A stretch of 64,000 nucleotides of DNA from Stentor coeruleus (taxonomy: Eukaryota > Ciliophora > Heterotrichea > Heterotrichida > Stentoridae), in assembly GCA_001970955.1 (NCBI GenBank), contig MPUH01000028.1:91862-155861 (forward strand), written 5' to 3'. Below the pieces are notes generated by a model. It was not told where the DNA came from and ran no database searches. It saw only the letters and a program-made list of their open reading frames with translations. The position numbers were made by a program, and so were the translations under genes. Shown piece by piece: positions 41,525 through 51,369 of this stretch (position 1 is its first letter; each line of letters starts with the position of its first letter).

Positions 41525-43570
41525 CTATTTTTTGTTTTTAGCTCTACTTTTCTTAAGACTTTCAAGTTGCCTTTTTCCTTGTGAATCAGGAAAACCTTCA
41601 AGCTCAAAATAATGTGGTGCTAACTCAAGTAGCCAAATTGGGTTAATAATACTAACAGTTCTTATATAATTTTTTGATGTCAAAATATATTCATGATATA
41701 AAACCCATTCAGGTCTAAAAGCTAAAGTAGTTGATGGGTGAATAGCTACACATTGTTTTTCTTTCAATGTTGCATAAATACTACTTTTCTCTTTACAAGC
41801 TACCTGTGTGAAAAATCCACTACAAATGCATTTTCTTATATTTTCGCTTCTCCCACGTTCTTCTGAAAGAACCTGAAGCCCAAGTTTATTGAATTTTACA
41901 AGAAGCTGGTCACGAATTTCTGCTGCTGCTCTCATACTTCTTGGGTTTATAAAATTATGACTACACCAATCTTGTCTTTGTCCTTCTCGAATATATGCTG
42001 AAAATACACTAATTAAAGTTAAATGGTCTCCATCTTGATGAGCAAATTGAGCTTTAGCCTTATCAGCAACTTCACCTGATTCTTTTGGTCTTAAAAATGG
42101 ATTTTGAACAGAAAGCATAGCACATAATGTTAGAATATCATCACTACATTTAAACCTTTCACTTGTTATAAGAATTTTACTAAGTTCAGGGTCTAAAGGG
42201 AATTCTGATATAAGCGACCCAAGTTCTGTTAGATCTCCTTCATCATCTAAAGCTCCAAGAAAATTCAGAATTTCAAGTGCTCGCATCATAGTTTCTGGTG
42301 CAGGAGGGTCCATGAAATCAAATTTAACCAGATTATCTATTCCCATTACCCTTAATGTTAAAACCACACTAGTCAAATTAGATCTTAAAATCTCAGGATG
42401 AGTAGTTTCTTGTAATTCTGATCTATAAGTTTCTTCTGTATATAATCTATAACATTTACCAGGTTGAGTACGCCCAGCACGTCCAGCTCTTTGTTTAGCT
42501 GAAGCTTTAGATATAGGTGATACCATTAAACTTTCTACTCTCATTCTTGGATTATATACTTTTTGTTTAGATAATCCTGAGTCTACAACATAAACAACAC
42601 CATCAATTGTTAGAGAAGTTTCAGCTATGTTTGTAGCTATAATACATTTTCTTCCAGGGATGTTTTTTGTATTCGGTCCTGGTGCGGGTTCAAATATTTT
42701 CTGTTGTGCTGATGGAGGAAGTGTTGAATATAAAGGTATTACTAGTAATTTCCCTACACTTTCACCGTATTTGTTTGCTTCTTTTTTTATGTTCCTACAA
42801 GCGGTTTCTATTTCTTCTTCACCAGTAAGGAATACTAGGATATCCCCAGGGTCTTCAAAAGCGTGTATTTGCATTACAGTTTTTACTGCAGCAGCGACGT
42901 AATCTTCTTCGGCTACTTGTGTAAAAAAAACTTCTACTGGGAAAAGCCTTCCAGGGACGCTTAATAAGGGGGCCCCTTCAAAATAATGTTGGAATTTATC
43001 GGCGTTTAATGTAGCACTCATGACTATAACTTTTAAATCTCGACGTTTTTGTAAGACTTCTTTCATAAGTCCGAAGAGAATGTCTGTTGCTAAGGTCCGC
43101 TCATGAGCTTCATCTAAGATTATAATGTCATATTGATCAAGTGTTGGATGTTTCATGGCTTCTCTAAGAAGCATACCATCTGTTAAGTATTTAAGCAATG
43201 TAGACTCACTTGAACACTCATCAAATCTTACTGAATAACCAACATGCTCGCCTAGTTTTACATCCATTTCTTCAGCAACTCTTTTTGCAACACTCATCGC
43301 TGCGACTCTTCTTGGCTGTGTACATGCAACTTTTTTTTGTAGGCCTGCTAAATATTGAGGCACTTGAGTTGTCTTACCAGAACCTGTTTCTCCTTGTAAG
43401 ATAATCACTTGATGCAGTTTGAGAAGATTTTCTAGTTGTAGTAAAGCTTCATAGACTGGTAAGGATTTACGGTCTTTTAGGAGTTTTGTATAGTTGGATG
43501 AATAAGGTTTTTGAGTTAGTGGGTTTCTGGTTGGTGCTGCACGAGGACTCCGAGACCTTCTGCGTTCCAT
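41525..43570 (-). CDS. PRP43: DEAH-box RNA helicase Prp43/DHX15
   Basis: The 681-residue protein has a short Arg/Ser-rich head (MERRRSRSPR), then the helicase motifs: GETGSGKTTQVPQ (I), TQPRRVAAMSVAKRVAEE (Ia), DEAHERT (II), SATL (III), FLTGEEEI (IV), IIATNIAETSLTIDGV (V) and QRAGRAGRTQPGKCYRLYT (VI). The HA2/ratchet and OB-fold domains follow (NPFLRPKE, HPSTTLAF, WVLYHEY). The overall length and the RSLPVYE-like entry fit Prp43, which releases the lariat spliceosome and acts in ribosome biogenesis with G-patch cofactors. The start ATG follows TAATATAA. Its presence is relevant because the genome must process 15-nt introns, but Prp43 is universal in eukaryotes and shows no evident specialisation here. 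Confidence 0.95.
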   Translation of the reverse strand: MERRRSRSPRAAPTRNPLTQKPYSSNYTKLLKDRKSLPVYEALLQLENLLKLHQVIILQGETGSGKTTQVPQYLAGLQKKVACTQPRRVAAMSVAKRVAEEMDVKLGEHVGYSVRFDECSSESTLLKYLTDGMLLREAMKHPTLDQYDIIILDEAHERTLATDILFGLMKEVLQKRRDLKVIVMSATLNADKFQHYFEGAPLLSVPGRLFPVEVFFTQVAEEDYVAAAVKTVMQIHAFEDPGDILVFLTGEEEIETACRNIKKEANKYGESVGKLLVIPLYSTLPPSAQQKIFEPAPGPNTKNIPGRKCIIATNIAETSLTIDGVVYVVDSGLSKQKVYNPRMRVESLMVSPISKASAKQRAGRAGRTQPGKCYRLYTEETYRSELQETTHPEILRSNLTSVVLTLRVMGIDNLVKFDFMDPPAPETMMRALEILNFLGALDDEGDLTELGSLISEFPLDPELSKILITSERFKCSDDILTLCAMLSVQNPFLRPKESGEVADKAKAQFAHQDGDHLTLISVFSAYIREGQRQDWCSHNFINPRSMRAAAEIRDQLLVKFNKLGLQVLSEERGRSENIRKCICSGFFTQVACKEKSSIYATLKEKQCVAIHPSTTLAFRPEWVLYHEYILTSKNYIRTVSIINPIWLLELAPHYFELEGFPDSQGKRQLESLKKSRAKNKK

Positions 43571-44138
43571 TTATATTAGCTATTTTAGTGTTTAGATGGT
43601 CAGATGATGTTATAAAATTTGAAGCTTATGAAATGTGATTTTTTTGGATTTTGGTAAGGAAATTAAGCTTTGTGATGATGGTTTGAAGTTTGGAATTTTT
43701 TTTTTAAATAAAATTGGAATGAATTTAGTATATTCGTATATTTTTGTAAGCAGAGAAAAAATAATAATGCTATGTTTTTATAAATGAATAGTTTTTCTGT
43801 GATTGAATTATGAGATTTCTGTTCCTCTTATATACTATGGATTATTTCTACGTAATAATATAATCTATTTAATAAAACAACATCTTCATAATCTTTTATT
43901 AAAAACCTTTAGCAAAAATCTAAATATTCTATTAAATAAAACCCTTTTCTTTTTCCCACACTTCATCCCCAGCTAAAAATTGTACAAAAAAAATCATATC
44001 TTCTAAAAAACTAGCCAGCATTCTATTATAAAAATAATTTTAAATTCAGCCCACAACTTAATGCTAATCAAAATCATCACATATTCATTTCATCAAATAT
44101 TCAAATCTTTATCTAAATCTCATTAAAAATTATAAAAA
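43571..44138. other. 570-bp divergent intergenic region
   Basis: Between the Prp43 and LITAF starts. It is G-rich/C-poor on the plus strand to about 43800, and C-rich/G-poor at about 43880-44100, so each promoter side is C-rich on its own sense strand. ATTATAAAAA abuts the LITAF ATG. Confidence 0.55.
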
Positions 44139-44690
44139 ATGGATTCCGGTGACAGAAGACCACTTGTAGAGAATAATCAAGGGGGACCTCAAGGCTTCGG
44201 CCAGCCTGCCCCTCAAGCATATCCCCCATCAAATTACGCTCCACAAAACTATCCTCCACAAAATTATCCTCCTGCAAACTATATGCCTTCAGGACCTCAA
44301 CCAGGATATCCAGGTGCATATGTTCCACCTCCTAACTCAGGTCAATATGCTCAACCTCTTAATTCAGGTCCTTATCCTCCAGCATATCCTCCTCAGAATC
44401 AGCCTCGTTATATAGTTCAACCATTACAACCTGGTTTTGGTGGGCAAATTGTTGGTGCTAATTTTCTAATTCTTGGAGATATGGCTACTGAAGTTGTATG
44501 CCCACATTGCAGACAAACAGTTCTTACTAATGTTCAGAAAAGAGCTGGAAATACAGCATGGATTATTTGCCTTATATTGTGCTGCTTTTGCTTCCCGTTC
44601 TGTATTTATCCACTTATATGCGACCCTTGCTTAGATACTTATCATATTTGCCCTGCATGTCAGCAAGTTATATCGATTAAAACACCTTAG
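44139..44690 (+). CDS. LITAF-domain membrane-associated zinc protein with Pro/Tyr-rich head
   Basis: The 183-residue protein starts with ~90 residues of repeated Tyr-Pro-Pro/Asn-Tyr units (NYPPQNYPPANYMPSGPQPG), typical of endosomal and shell-type LITAF proteins with PPxY-like motifs. The LITAF domain follows: CPHCRQTVLTNVQKRAGNTAW, a hydrophobic stretch IICLILCCFCFPFCIYPLIC that inserts into the membrane as a hairpin, then HICPACQQVI. The two CxxC knuckles bind one zinc. LITAF and CDIP1 are monotopic proteins on the cytosolic face of late endosomes and lysosomes. Cys is abundant in the hydrophobic stretch, as is usual. The Pro-rich head could bind WW or ESCRT-related partners (inference). 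Confidence 0.93.
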   Translation: MDSGDRRPLVENNQGGPQGFGQPAPQAYPPSNYAPQNYPPQNYPPANYMPSGPQPGYPGAYVPPPNSGQYAQPLNSGPYPPAYPPQNQPRYIVQPLQPGFGGQIVGANFLILGDMATEVVCPHCRQTVLTNVQKRAGNTAWIICLILCCFCFPFCIYPLICDPCLDTYHICPACQQVISIKTP

Positions 44691-44922
44691 TTAGACTATT
44701 ATTTTAGTAATGGGATATTTATTATCTAAGTTGAAGATGAATTTAAATGTTAGTGATTTTGTATTGAAGTAGGATATGAGATAAGAGATTTAATTAAATT
44801 ATATTTTTAGGTTTGAGTATAGGAGAAATGATAGGAGGATTTTTAATGCGGTGGGAGAATGAAAAAGGAAGATGAAGAAAAAGTTAGGTTGAAGATTTTC
44901 AAACTAAAATTTATTATAATAT

Positions 44923-46944
44923 TTAGCATTCTAATACAGACCAACCATCTATTTTCTTCGGTTCTTCCATTTGGTTTTCATCAAGTATTCCATATATCTT
45001 ACTTAGCGAGATTTTCTTTGGCACCCTCAAAATATTCCTAAAAGGTGGAGGAGGATATTGTTTAAGCATCATCATTCCCCAATCAATTGATTCGAAAAAC
45101 TTGTGCGCTTTGATTTCTTCAGCATCAGATTTCGAAGCCCCAAGTCTTTTTTTAGGATTTCTTATAAGCAATTTCGATATAAGATCTTTAGCTTCTTCTG
45201 ATAATGATCCTTTAAATTTTAATGGTGCTGATTTTATATTTTTATATAATATTTCACGTGTTGGATGATAATAAGGAGGTTCACCTATAAGCATTTCATA
45301 TAAAATAGCTCCAAGTATATACCAGTCAATTGATTTTGTATGTCCTTCACGTTTTACCATCTCTGGGGCAAAATAAGCGGCAGAACCACAAAAGGAAGTT
45401 GTGAGTTTTTTCGAGTTCATGTTTTCTTTTGAAAGCCCGAAATCTGTTATTTTTATATGCCCAGTTTCTTCTATTAATATGTTTTCTGGTTTTAAGTCTC
45501 GGAATAGTATATCTTCCTTGTGAAGAGCTTGGATACCTAAGATTATTTCACTTATATAAAAACGTGCTACGTCTTCTTTGAGGATTTTCTCGCGAGTTAA
45601 TATGTTTCCAAGATCACCGTTTGGGCAGTAGTCCATTACTAAAGCCAACTTTTCTGGGGTTTGAAAAGCGTAATGAAGTTTTACGATAAATGGGTGATTT
45701 AGACGGAGAAGAATATTTCTTTCAGTAAAGGCATACCTTTCCATTCTCCTTTGTATAATCCTTTCTTTATCTAAAACCTTCAAAGCAAAAAGTTCTTTCG
45801 TATCATTTTTCTCAACCAAATACACCGACCCAAAACTCCCTTTCCCAAGCTGCATAGTAGCTGTAAAATCTTTCGGTCCAACTTTTGACTCAGGTATTTT
45901 AAACACAATAGCTTTTTTTTTAACCCCAGATGCAACTTGAATTTTAGGTCTTTCATTAAATAACTTAATATCATTTTGTGTAGGTTCAATCTTTGACTTA
46001 AGCAAAAGTTTATTAACCTGATCTTCTCTTGAATTATGTCTTAAAGTCCTAAAAAATACCTGCCTATTATACCCAGTCATAGGAACATCTTCATTTTTCT
46101 CTTTATAAAACTTATAAAATACCAAAATTGTTTCATAATTCAAAGCAATATCCGCTGGTGTCCTTCCAAAAATATTCCTTAACTCAGGGTTAGCTGATGA
46201 TTTCAAAAGTAATTCAACAATATTTTCATATCCTTGATTTGCAGCATAATGTAAAGCTGTATTATAATCATTATCTACTAAGTCAATCTTAGCTAAAAAA
46301 TCTAACAAAAGTTTGACGATTTTATAATGATTTTGTATCACAGCCAAATGTAAAGGTGTTCTATTCATAGATGTCCGAGCATCAATACAAGGTTTATCAT
46401 CACATAAAAGTAAAAGTTTACATATTTTTTTATAACCTCTTGATGCTGCAATATGTAAAGCAGTCCAATTGTTTAACCCTTGGGCGTTAATTTGAGGAAT
46501 CATATGATGTGGTTGTGAAGGATTTAATAATCGTTTGACATCATCAAAATCATCACTTTCTATAGCTTCCCAAAGTTCTTCGTTGAGTTTTTGGATCACT
46601 TTGAAAAACTGCGATGCTTCTTGTTTGTTAAAAACTCTTGCAGACCTTGTTGAAGATTTGGAATTTAGGTAAAGAGAAGAATCATCTTTACTTGCTTCGA
46701 ATTTCATAGATTCCATATCGGAAATACTTATTGAATGAGAGATATCCATGCTTTTATCAAATGTAGCGTATGTGTTACACCTTGGAAATGGTTCCAAGAT
46801 GCTTATATCAGGTTCTTGATCTGCTTCGTCTATTGTCGGCATATAGTCTATGAGTTCACGTTTTAGGATTTGATTCACTTGAATACGTAGTTTTGATACT
46901 GATTCCTCATTTCCTTCGCTTGAAGACTGGTCGTAAACTTCCAT
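44923..46944 (-). CDS. ankyrin-repeat AGC protein kinase fusion
   Basis: About 673 residues. The N-terminal ~145 residues are acidic and unstructured. Residues about 145-280 are four or so ankyrin repeats (NWTALHIAASRGYKKICKLL, RTPLHLAVIQNHYKIVKLLL, NTALHYAANQGYENIVELLL). The kinase domain starts near 365: LGKGSFGSVYLVE, ALKVL, FRDLKPENILI, DFGLSKE, a short activation segment TTSFCGSAAYFAPEM, then PKKRLGA and an AGC C-tail with PPPPFRN. The kinase resembles the Akt/S6K/PKA group. Fusion with ankyrin repeats is not an animal AGC arrangement but is seen in protists. No PH domain or lipid anchor is present. The start is MEVYDQ at 46944; the in-frame extension upstream begins only at a TTG. It is 72 bp from the upstream gene, on the same strand. 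Confidence 0.92.
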   Translation of the reverse strand: MEVYDQSSSEGNEESVSKLRIQVNQILKRELIDYMPTIDEADQEPDISILEPFPRCNTYATFDKSMDISHSISISDMESMKFEASKDDSSLYLNSKSSTRSARVFNKQEASQFFKVIQKLNEELWEAIESDDFDDVKRLLNPSQPHHMIPQINAQGLNNWTALHIAASRGYKKICKLLLLCDDKPCIDARTSMNRTPLHLAVIQNHYKIVKLLLDFLAKIDLVDNDYNTALHYAANQGYENIVELLLKSSANPELRNIFGRTPADIALNYETILVFYKFYKEKNEDVPMTGYNRQVFFRTLRHNSREDQVNKLLLKSKIEPTQNDIKLFNERPKIQVASGVKKKAIVFKIPESKVGPKDFTATMQLGKGSFGSVYLVEKNDTKELFALKVLDKERIIQRRMERYAFTERNILLRLNHPFIVKLHYAFQTPEKLALVMDYCPNGDLGNILTREKILKEDVARFYISEIILGIQALHKEDILFRDLKPENILIEETGHIKITDFGLSKENMNSKKLTTSFCGSAAYFAPEMVKREGHTKSIDWYILGAILYEMLIGEPPYYHPTREILYKNIKSAPLKFKGSLSEEAKDLISKLLIRNPKKRLGASKSDAEEIKAHKFFESIDWGMMMLKQYPPPPFRNILRVPKKISLSKIYGILDENQMEEPKKIDGWSVLEC

Positions 46945-47016
46945 GATTTTATTATTATTATAAACGAAAAATCGGCAAAAGTCAAAATCCAATTTCCCCT
47001 GTAGTTGTAATTAGGA

Positions 47017-47760
47017 TTATCTATGCTGATCTTCATCATATCCCAGCTTGTCTATAATTTTTGCAGGCCATTCACTAATTATCCATATATAATGAGAGAA
47101 TATAAGTCCTCCAACAATATCAATACCATAATGACATCTTACAAGAACCATTACAATAGCCTCACAGAATATACAAAAAATTGAATACCCTAACAATCTA
47201 TTATGTCCATGTTCATAGAAAAACATCCCACAAAATAGCATAACACCAACATGTCCAGAAAAGAAAAAATCTGAACTTTTGACATAAGTTACAAGTACTG
47301 AGTAAAATCCAGGAAATTCCCATATAAATCCTTCAGGAAAACCTAGGATTGTTGCAGCTTGTAATGAGCCTCTAAATATAAAAAATGACACTGAAAAAAC
47401 TAATGGCTTCCAGGTTGTACCCCAAAGTCCATAAAGTACAGCAAAACATAGTAAATTAATATCAATAAGTGTCGATGAAAAAATCTCAAATGAATTTTTG
47501 ACTTGAGGGTTTAAGGCAAAATACTTATTCAAAGAATTTGTCATATCAAAAACTTTATCAACCATACACTGTTTATAAGACACAACTGGCATGTTGATTC
47601 TAGTCACCAAATAAATCGTTAAAATCACAACCAACAAACCCCCAAGTCGAATAAAAAAGTGTCTTTTCTTCTTTTCATTATCCCAATTATGCATAAAATA
47701 CCTATACAATTTTCCTTCATATCTTCTAACCTTAGCCTCTCCAAGCAAAGAGTTTTCCAT
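47017..47760 (-). CDS. sphingomyelin synthase-like / PAP2-type lipid phosphotransferase
   Basis: A 247-residue membrane protein with about six hydrophobic segments. The catalytic parts are SSDFFFSGHVGVMLF (the SGH motif) and VRCHYGIDIVGGLIFSHYIW (the HYxxD motif), giving the His-His-Asp triad of sphingomyelin synthases and related phosphatidylcholine:diacylglycerol cholinephosphotransferases. An internal RGSLQAATILGFPEG precedes them, as in that family. Such enzymes move a phospho-head group between ceramide or diacylglycerol and phosphatidylcholine in Golgi or plasma membrane. Head-group specificity cannot be read from sequence. The N-terminus is basic and cytosolic, without a SAM domain. 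The start follows TTATAAAATTC. It lies in a tight same-strand series: 55 bp after the GAF gene and 72 bp before the ankyrin-kinase start. Confidence 0.85.
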   Translation of the reverse strand: MENSLLGEAKVRRYEGKLYRYFMHNWDNEKKKRHFFIRLGGLLVVILTIYLVTRINMPVVSYKQCMVDKVFDMTNSLNKYFALNPQVKNSFEIFSSTLIDINLLCFAVLYGLWGTTWKPLVFSVSFFIFRGSLQAATILGFPEGFIWEFPGFYSVLVTYVKSSDFFFSGHVGVMLFCGMFFYEHGHNRLLGYSIFCIFCEAIVMVLVRCHYGIDIVGGLIFSHYIWIISEWPAKIIDKLGYDEDQHR

Positions 47761-47815
47761 GAATTTTATAAGTAAAAAAAATTTTTTTTTTATATAATGA
47801 AAGCTTAGGTTATAA

Positions 47816-49588
47816 TTAAAGATTTTGCATTTTCTGCTTTTTAGACTTAGACCAGGTTCTAACCATAGACTTAATAATCTCTAACTGGTCCATAATTCCT
47901 GAACTATCTGGGGATAGATCATTTATATCACCACCTAATCCAAGGCTTAAATTAACTAAATGTTGTTTCATTTTTATTGTCAACTCCATAGCTTCAGATA
48001 TATCATTAATCCCAGCTATCATATATCCAAGAATTGTACTAAAACTAGTTACTAATTGTATATCTCTTTGTGAAAAACCCCCACTTTTATTACCAAGTTG
48101 CATTATTCCATAAATCGTATTATTAGGGCCATTTAAACAGCTCATAAAACAAGTGTTAAGGTCAGAAGCTGAGGCGATATTGTCGATTTCAGGGTTATAA
48201 AGATGTTTTTTTTTAACATTTTCAAATATATGATAAGTTCGGCCTTTGTATGTTTCCCCAGTCAATCCCATGGTTATTGGGAATCGAATAATATCTTGAG
48301 AAAATTTCTCATCTTGACTTGATGAATAAGCTAATGTATAAAACTCTTGGCTTTCTTCATCTACAAAAACAACTCCTGCAGTCTCACATTCAAAGAACTT
48401 CGGCAAAAGCTGATCTACTGAATTAGCCAAACTCTGATGATTACGAGCTCTTGAAATCCCAGCTGATACATTCACAACATCAACAAGCTGCTCTCTTAAA
48501 AACTTTTCTTTCTTTAATGACACAACAATTTTTACACAAGCTGCCATATGTGACATGAGTATCGATATAAATTTCTCATCATTTGAATCAAAAGGTCTTG
48601 ATGGATTTAAACATTGTATGATTATACTTGGTTCTTTCTGTAAAGATACGCTTTGAATAAGTTTTTCAGTTGTCCTCACTCCTGTTATAATTTCTTCAAC
48701 TTTACTAAATAATGGTTCAACAACATCACATGATGGGTCTGTATGTAATTGTACCCATGTATTTCCTAATAATACTCTTTGTACATGTTGAATACTTTGA
48801 AAATATTGAACATAAACTTGTTGTAAACTTGGGGATACTATGTATATTGAAATTTTTTGACATGATGTGATTTGGCGAATAGCTTCACAAAGTTTAGTTA
48901 ATATTAGAGGTATTGTTGTTGATTCAGTCATTTCTTTAACGTGTTGTTCGATTATAGGTAATACTTTTACACGATGCTTGTCTGTATTACGGGCTTTTGG
49001 AGGATCACCCCAGCTTTTTTTTATGCTTGGGAGAACTGACTCTGCGTCGTCTGCTGTTACGGTATCGATAGTTTGGATTTTTTGGAAACCAATTTCAGAG
49101 ATGATTTTGCGGTATCTTTTGATACTTCCTTCGATACGTTTGTTTTCTTGGACGATGGACTCGTAGCGCTTTTTCATCCGCTCAGCATCCATACGGTATT
49201 TTTCTATGTCTCCATGAGCGTCTTCGAGTTGTTTTTTTACATCTGCGACTATCAAATCCTGAACAAAAAAGTGAATTTCCGAAGAATTAAGATCCAGTTT
49301 TTCCGAAAGCAAAGTTTTGTTTATATTCTGTAGTTTTTCCAACTGCATAGACAAATCTTCTACTGTTTTCTCCAGCAGCCTAACCCTCTCTCTACTAATT
49401 TTAACAATTGTTTCCATTTCTGTAAGTTTGAGTTTCAATGATTTAACTGTAGGATCAAGAGAATTATTCCTTGTTTTCGAAAATTCAATATTTGGGAACT
49501 CAACCAAATTTGATTTCAAAGACTCATAACCTTGTAAACTTTTATGTAAATCAGTCGCATTGCCGAAGCTATTCCTCAAAGTTCTCAT
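47816..49588 (-). CDS. coiled-coil protein with two GAF domains
   Basis: 590 residues. Residues 1-165 are Glu/Lys/Leu-rich coiled coil. Two GAF-like domains follow, at about 205-370 and 390-560. The second is clear: LADSVDQLL-like helix, TAGVVFVDEESQEFYTLAYS, FPITMGLTGETYKGRTYHIF, YNPEIDNIASAS, CFMSCLNG and YGIMQLGNKSGGFSQRD, close to the cGMP-binding GAF domains of phosphodiesterases, although no catalytic domain is attached. The NKSGGF segment parallels the NKxxGxF found in PDE GAF domains (established), but the key NKxDE motif is not fully evident. It could be a cGMP or other small-ligand sensor. The start follows AAGTTATTATAAATAAA. Confidence 0.87.
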   Translation of the reverse strand: MRTLRNSFGNATDLHKSLQGYESLKSNLVEFPNIEFSKTRNNSLDPTVKSLKLKLTEMETIVKISRERVRLLEKTVEDLSMQLEKLQNINKTLLSEKLDLNSSEIHFFVQDLIVADVKKQLEDAHGDIEKYRMDAERMKKRYESIVQENKRIEGSIKRYRKIISEIGFQKIQTIDTVTADDAESVLPSIKKSWGDPPKARNTDKHRVKVLPIIEQHVKEMTESTTIPLILTKLCEAIRQITSCQKISIYIVSPSLQQVYVQYFQSIQHVQRVLLGNTWVQLHTDPSCDVVEPLFSKVEEIITGVRTTEKLIQSVSLQKEPSIIIQCLNPSRPFDSNDEKFISILMSHMAACVKIVVSLKKEKFLREQLVDVVNVSAGISRARNHQSLANSVDQLLPKFFECETAGVVFVDEESQEFYTLAYSSSQDEKFSQDIIRFPITMGLTGETYKGRTYHIFENVKKKHLYNPEIDNIASASDLNTCFMSCLNGPNNTIYGIMQLGNKSGGFSQRDIQLVTSFSTILGYMIAGINDISEAMELTIKMKQHLVNLSLGLGGDINDLSPDSSGIMDQLEIIKSMVRTWSKSKKQKMQNL

Positions 49589-49697
49589 TTTATTTATAAT
49601 AACTTATACCATAAAACTAACTACAAAAACAAATTGCAAAAAGCTTAAATTTTCTATTATTATAATGAAAAAAAAAACCCAATTACCACACTTGAAT

Positions 49698-51043
49698 TTA
49701 TATATCTTCCCTTGTCAACCTTATATTTTCCAATTTATGTTTTACAATAGTTTTTTTCATATTATTTTTNGTTTTACAATAGTTTTTTTCATATTATTTT
49801 TTTGTGTGATGATTCTTTCCTTAACAAACTTCATCCATTTATCAAACTTTTTATTTTTCCCCGTATATCCTCGTTTGTTTTCTATCATAGCATTCATGAT
49901 GATTTTTTCTTTTTCCAAAATATCGCTTTTAGACTTTTTAATCATTTTTTCAATTTCCTCTTTGCTTGGGATTTCAGAGTCGTTTTTAAGCATTTCTTGG
50001 TCGCGTGGGTTGAAAAGTTCTTCAAAACTAGACCTGTTTATAATAAACAGTGTGCATTGTGATATCGCTAAAGCTCGGGTCTGTCGAAAAGTTTTATCCA
50101 AAAGCTCAACATGGCCAAAATAATCTTTTGGGCCCAAGGTTTTGACAGGATGATAGATTTTTTTCGTCACTTTTCTAACATTCCATTCTCTTGGGCTTAC
50201 GGGCCATTTATTTTCCTCTAAAATTTTGATTTCAGTCTGTAACTCAATTACCCCTTGTTTTATTATATAAAAAGAGTGACTAAAATCATTTGGTTCATAC
50301 ACAATTTCGCCTTTTGAAAAATTTGAAACAATAATCGCATGGCTAAGCATCATGATTTTCACATCATTCCAGGAGTTAAAAACAGAAATCGACCTTATAA
50401 ATACAATCTGAGATTTTTTTTCATTTTTCTTTACTGTTAGCATTATGTCTTCATAGTCGCTACGTTTGAGTTTGAATAATATCATACTAGACTCAGCTAT
50501 AACTGTCGCAGTTCTACAAACATCATTTTCTAAAGCGTTTTCACCTAACGGATCGCCTTCATCTCTTTGATTTATTCTTTGATTGTATCTATAAATCCCT
50601 GCAATACCTTCATATATAATATACATACAATTCGGTTCATCTTTTTCATGAATAACTATATATATCTTACTCACATCACCAAGTTTATATGTAGAACATG
50701 AAAGTTTATTGCAAACTTTTTTAACAATATCTTTACTCATATTCATGAAAAAAGGTTTATTTTTAATCCAATTTATCAAAGCCTTTTTCTCGTCATTATT
50801 ACGGTTGTTGTGGAGTTTTTGACAAACATCAGCTAGGTTTATGTCGACTTGGTACTTCATTTTCTTGTAGCAGCTTATAAAATCTCTATTAGTTGAAAGC
50901 CAGTCTGGGACAAAGGATTTTAGTTCTTCAATACTGTCGTTTTTTACTCGAAGACGCATTTTTTGATGTGAACCATATCTTTGTGTTGGTCTAAAAGCTA
51001 AATCTCGTGATATTTTTGGTGTAATTGGTGAGAGATGCTTCAT
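49698..51043 (-). CDS. cyclic-nucleotide-binding-domain protein (contains an assembly duplication)
   Basis: Intact length is about 437 residues after removing one 31-bp repeat copy plus N at 49770; the frame is then continuous to TAA at 49698-49700. The first CNB-like domain (about 95-205) has the cassette PLGENALENDVCRTATVI, matching the FGE-x-A-L...R-T-A cyclic-nucleotide pocket but with PLGEN for FGE. A second CNB-like domain (about 215-350) has YFGHVELLDKTFRQTRALAI, where the Glu is displaced, so nucleotide binding there is doubtful. The C-terminal tail is Lys-rich and helical. There is no kinase or channel, so it resembles stand-alone CNBD-type proteins. The start follows ACATATATAAAA. 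Its role could be in cAMP/cGMP signalling or cilia, but is unproven. Confidence 0.83.
49739..49801. repeat. 31-bp direct repeat around a single N (assembly join)
   Basis: GTTTTACAATAGTTTTTTTC plus 11 more bases occurs at 49739-49769 and 49771-49801, separated by N at 49770. It falls in the 3' coding part of the CNB gene. The distance 49698-51043 minus 32 bp is exactly 438 codons. Confidence 0.9.
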
Positions 51044-51369
51044 TTTTATATATGTTATGGTTAAAGTATAATTTGCAACTTGCTATAAGATTTTAATATG
51101 ATCATATTATTGTGGTTATAATTTTGAGAAGGTAGTTTTTGTTAATGATTTTGTGATTTAGAGCTTTAAGATTATCGTGCAGATATATTATAATTGGTAA
51201 TATTGTTAATATTTACAAAAGCAAATAAATTATAAAAAACAGGTACTTCCTATGATTAAACCATATAAACTATTAAAAACTGCAAACAATTATAAAAAAA
51301 TTCCTACAAAAATATTCATTCCAACATCCAAAAGTTCCCAATAACAATTTTATCTTAACTATAGCCTAA
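51044..51369. other. 326-bp intergenic region
   Basis: Between the DRC7 stop and the CNB start, both on the minus strand. It is G-rich on the plus strand near the CNB start and C-rich/G-poor at about 51240-51369, beside the DRC7 3' end. No gene seen. Confidence 0.55.

Noticed and set aside
46945-46992. An N-terminal extension of the ankyrin-kinase gene
   Set aside because: It would need a TTG start. The ATG at 46944 is better placed.
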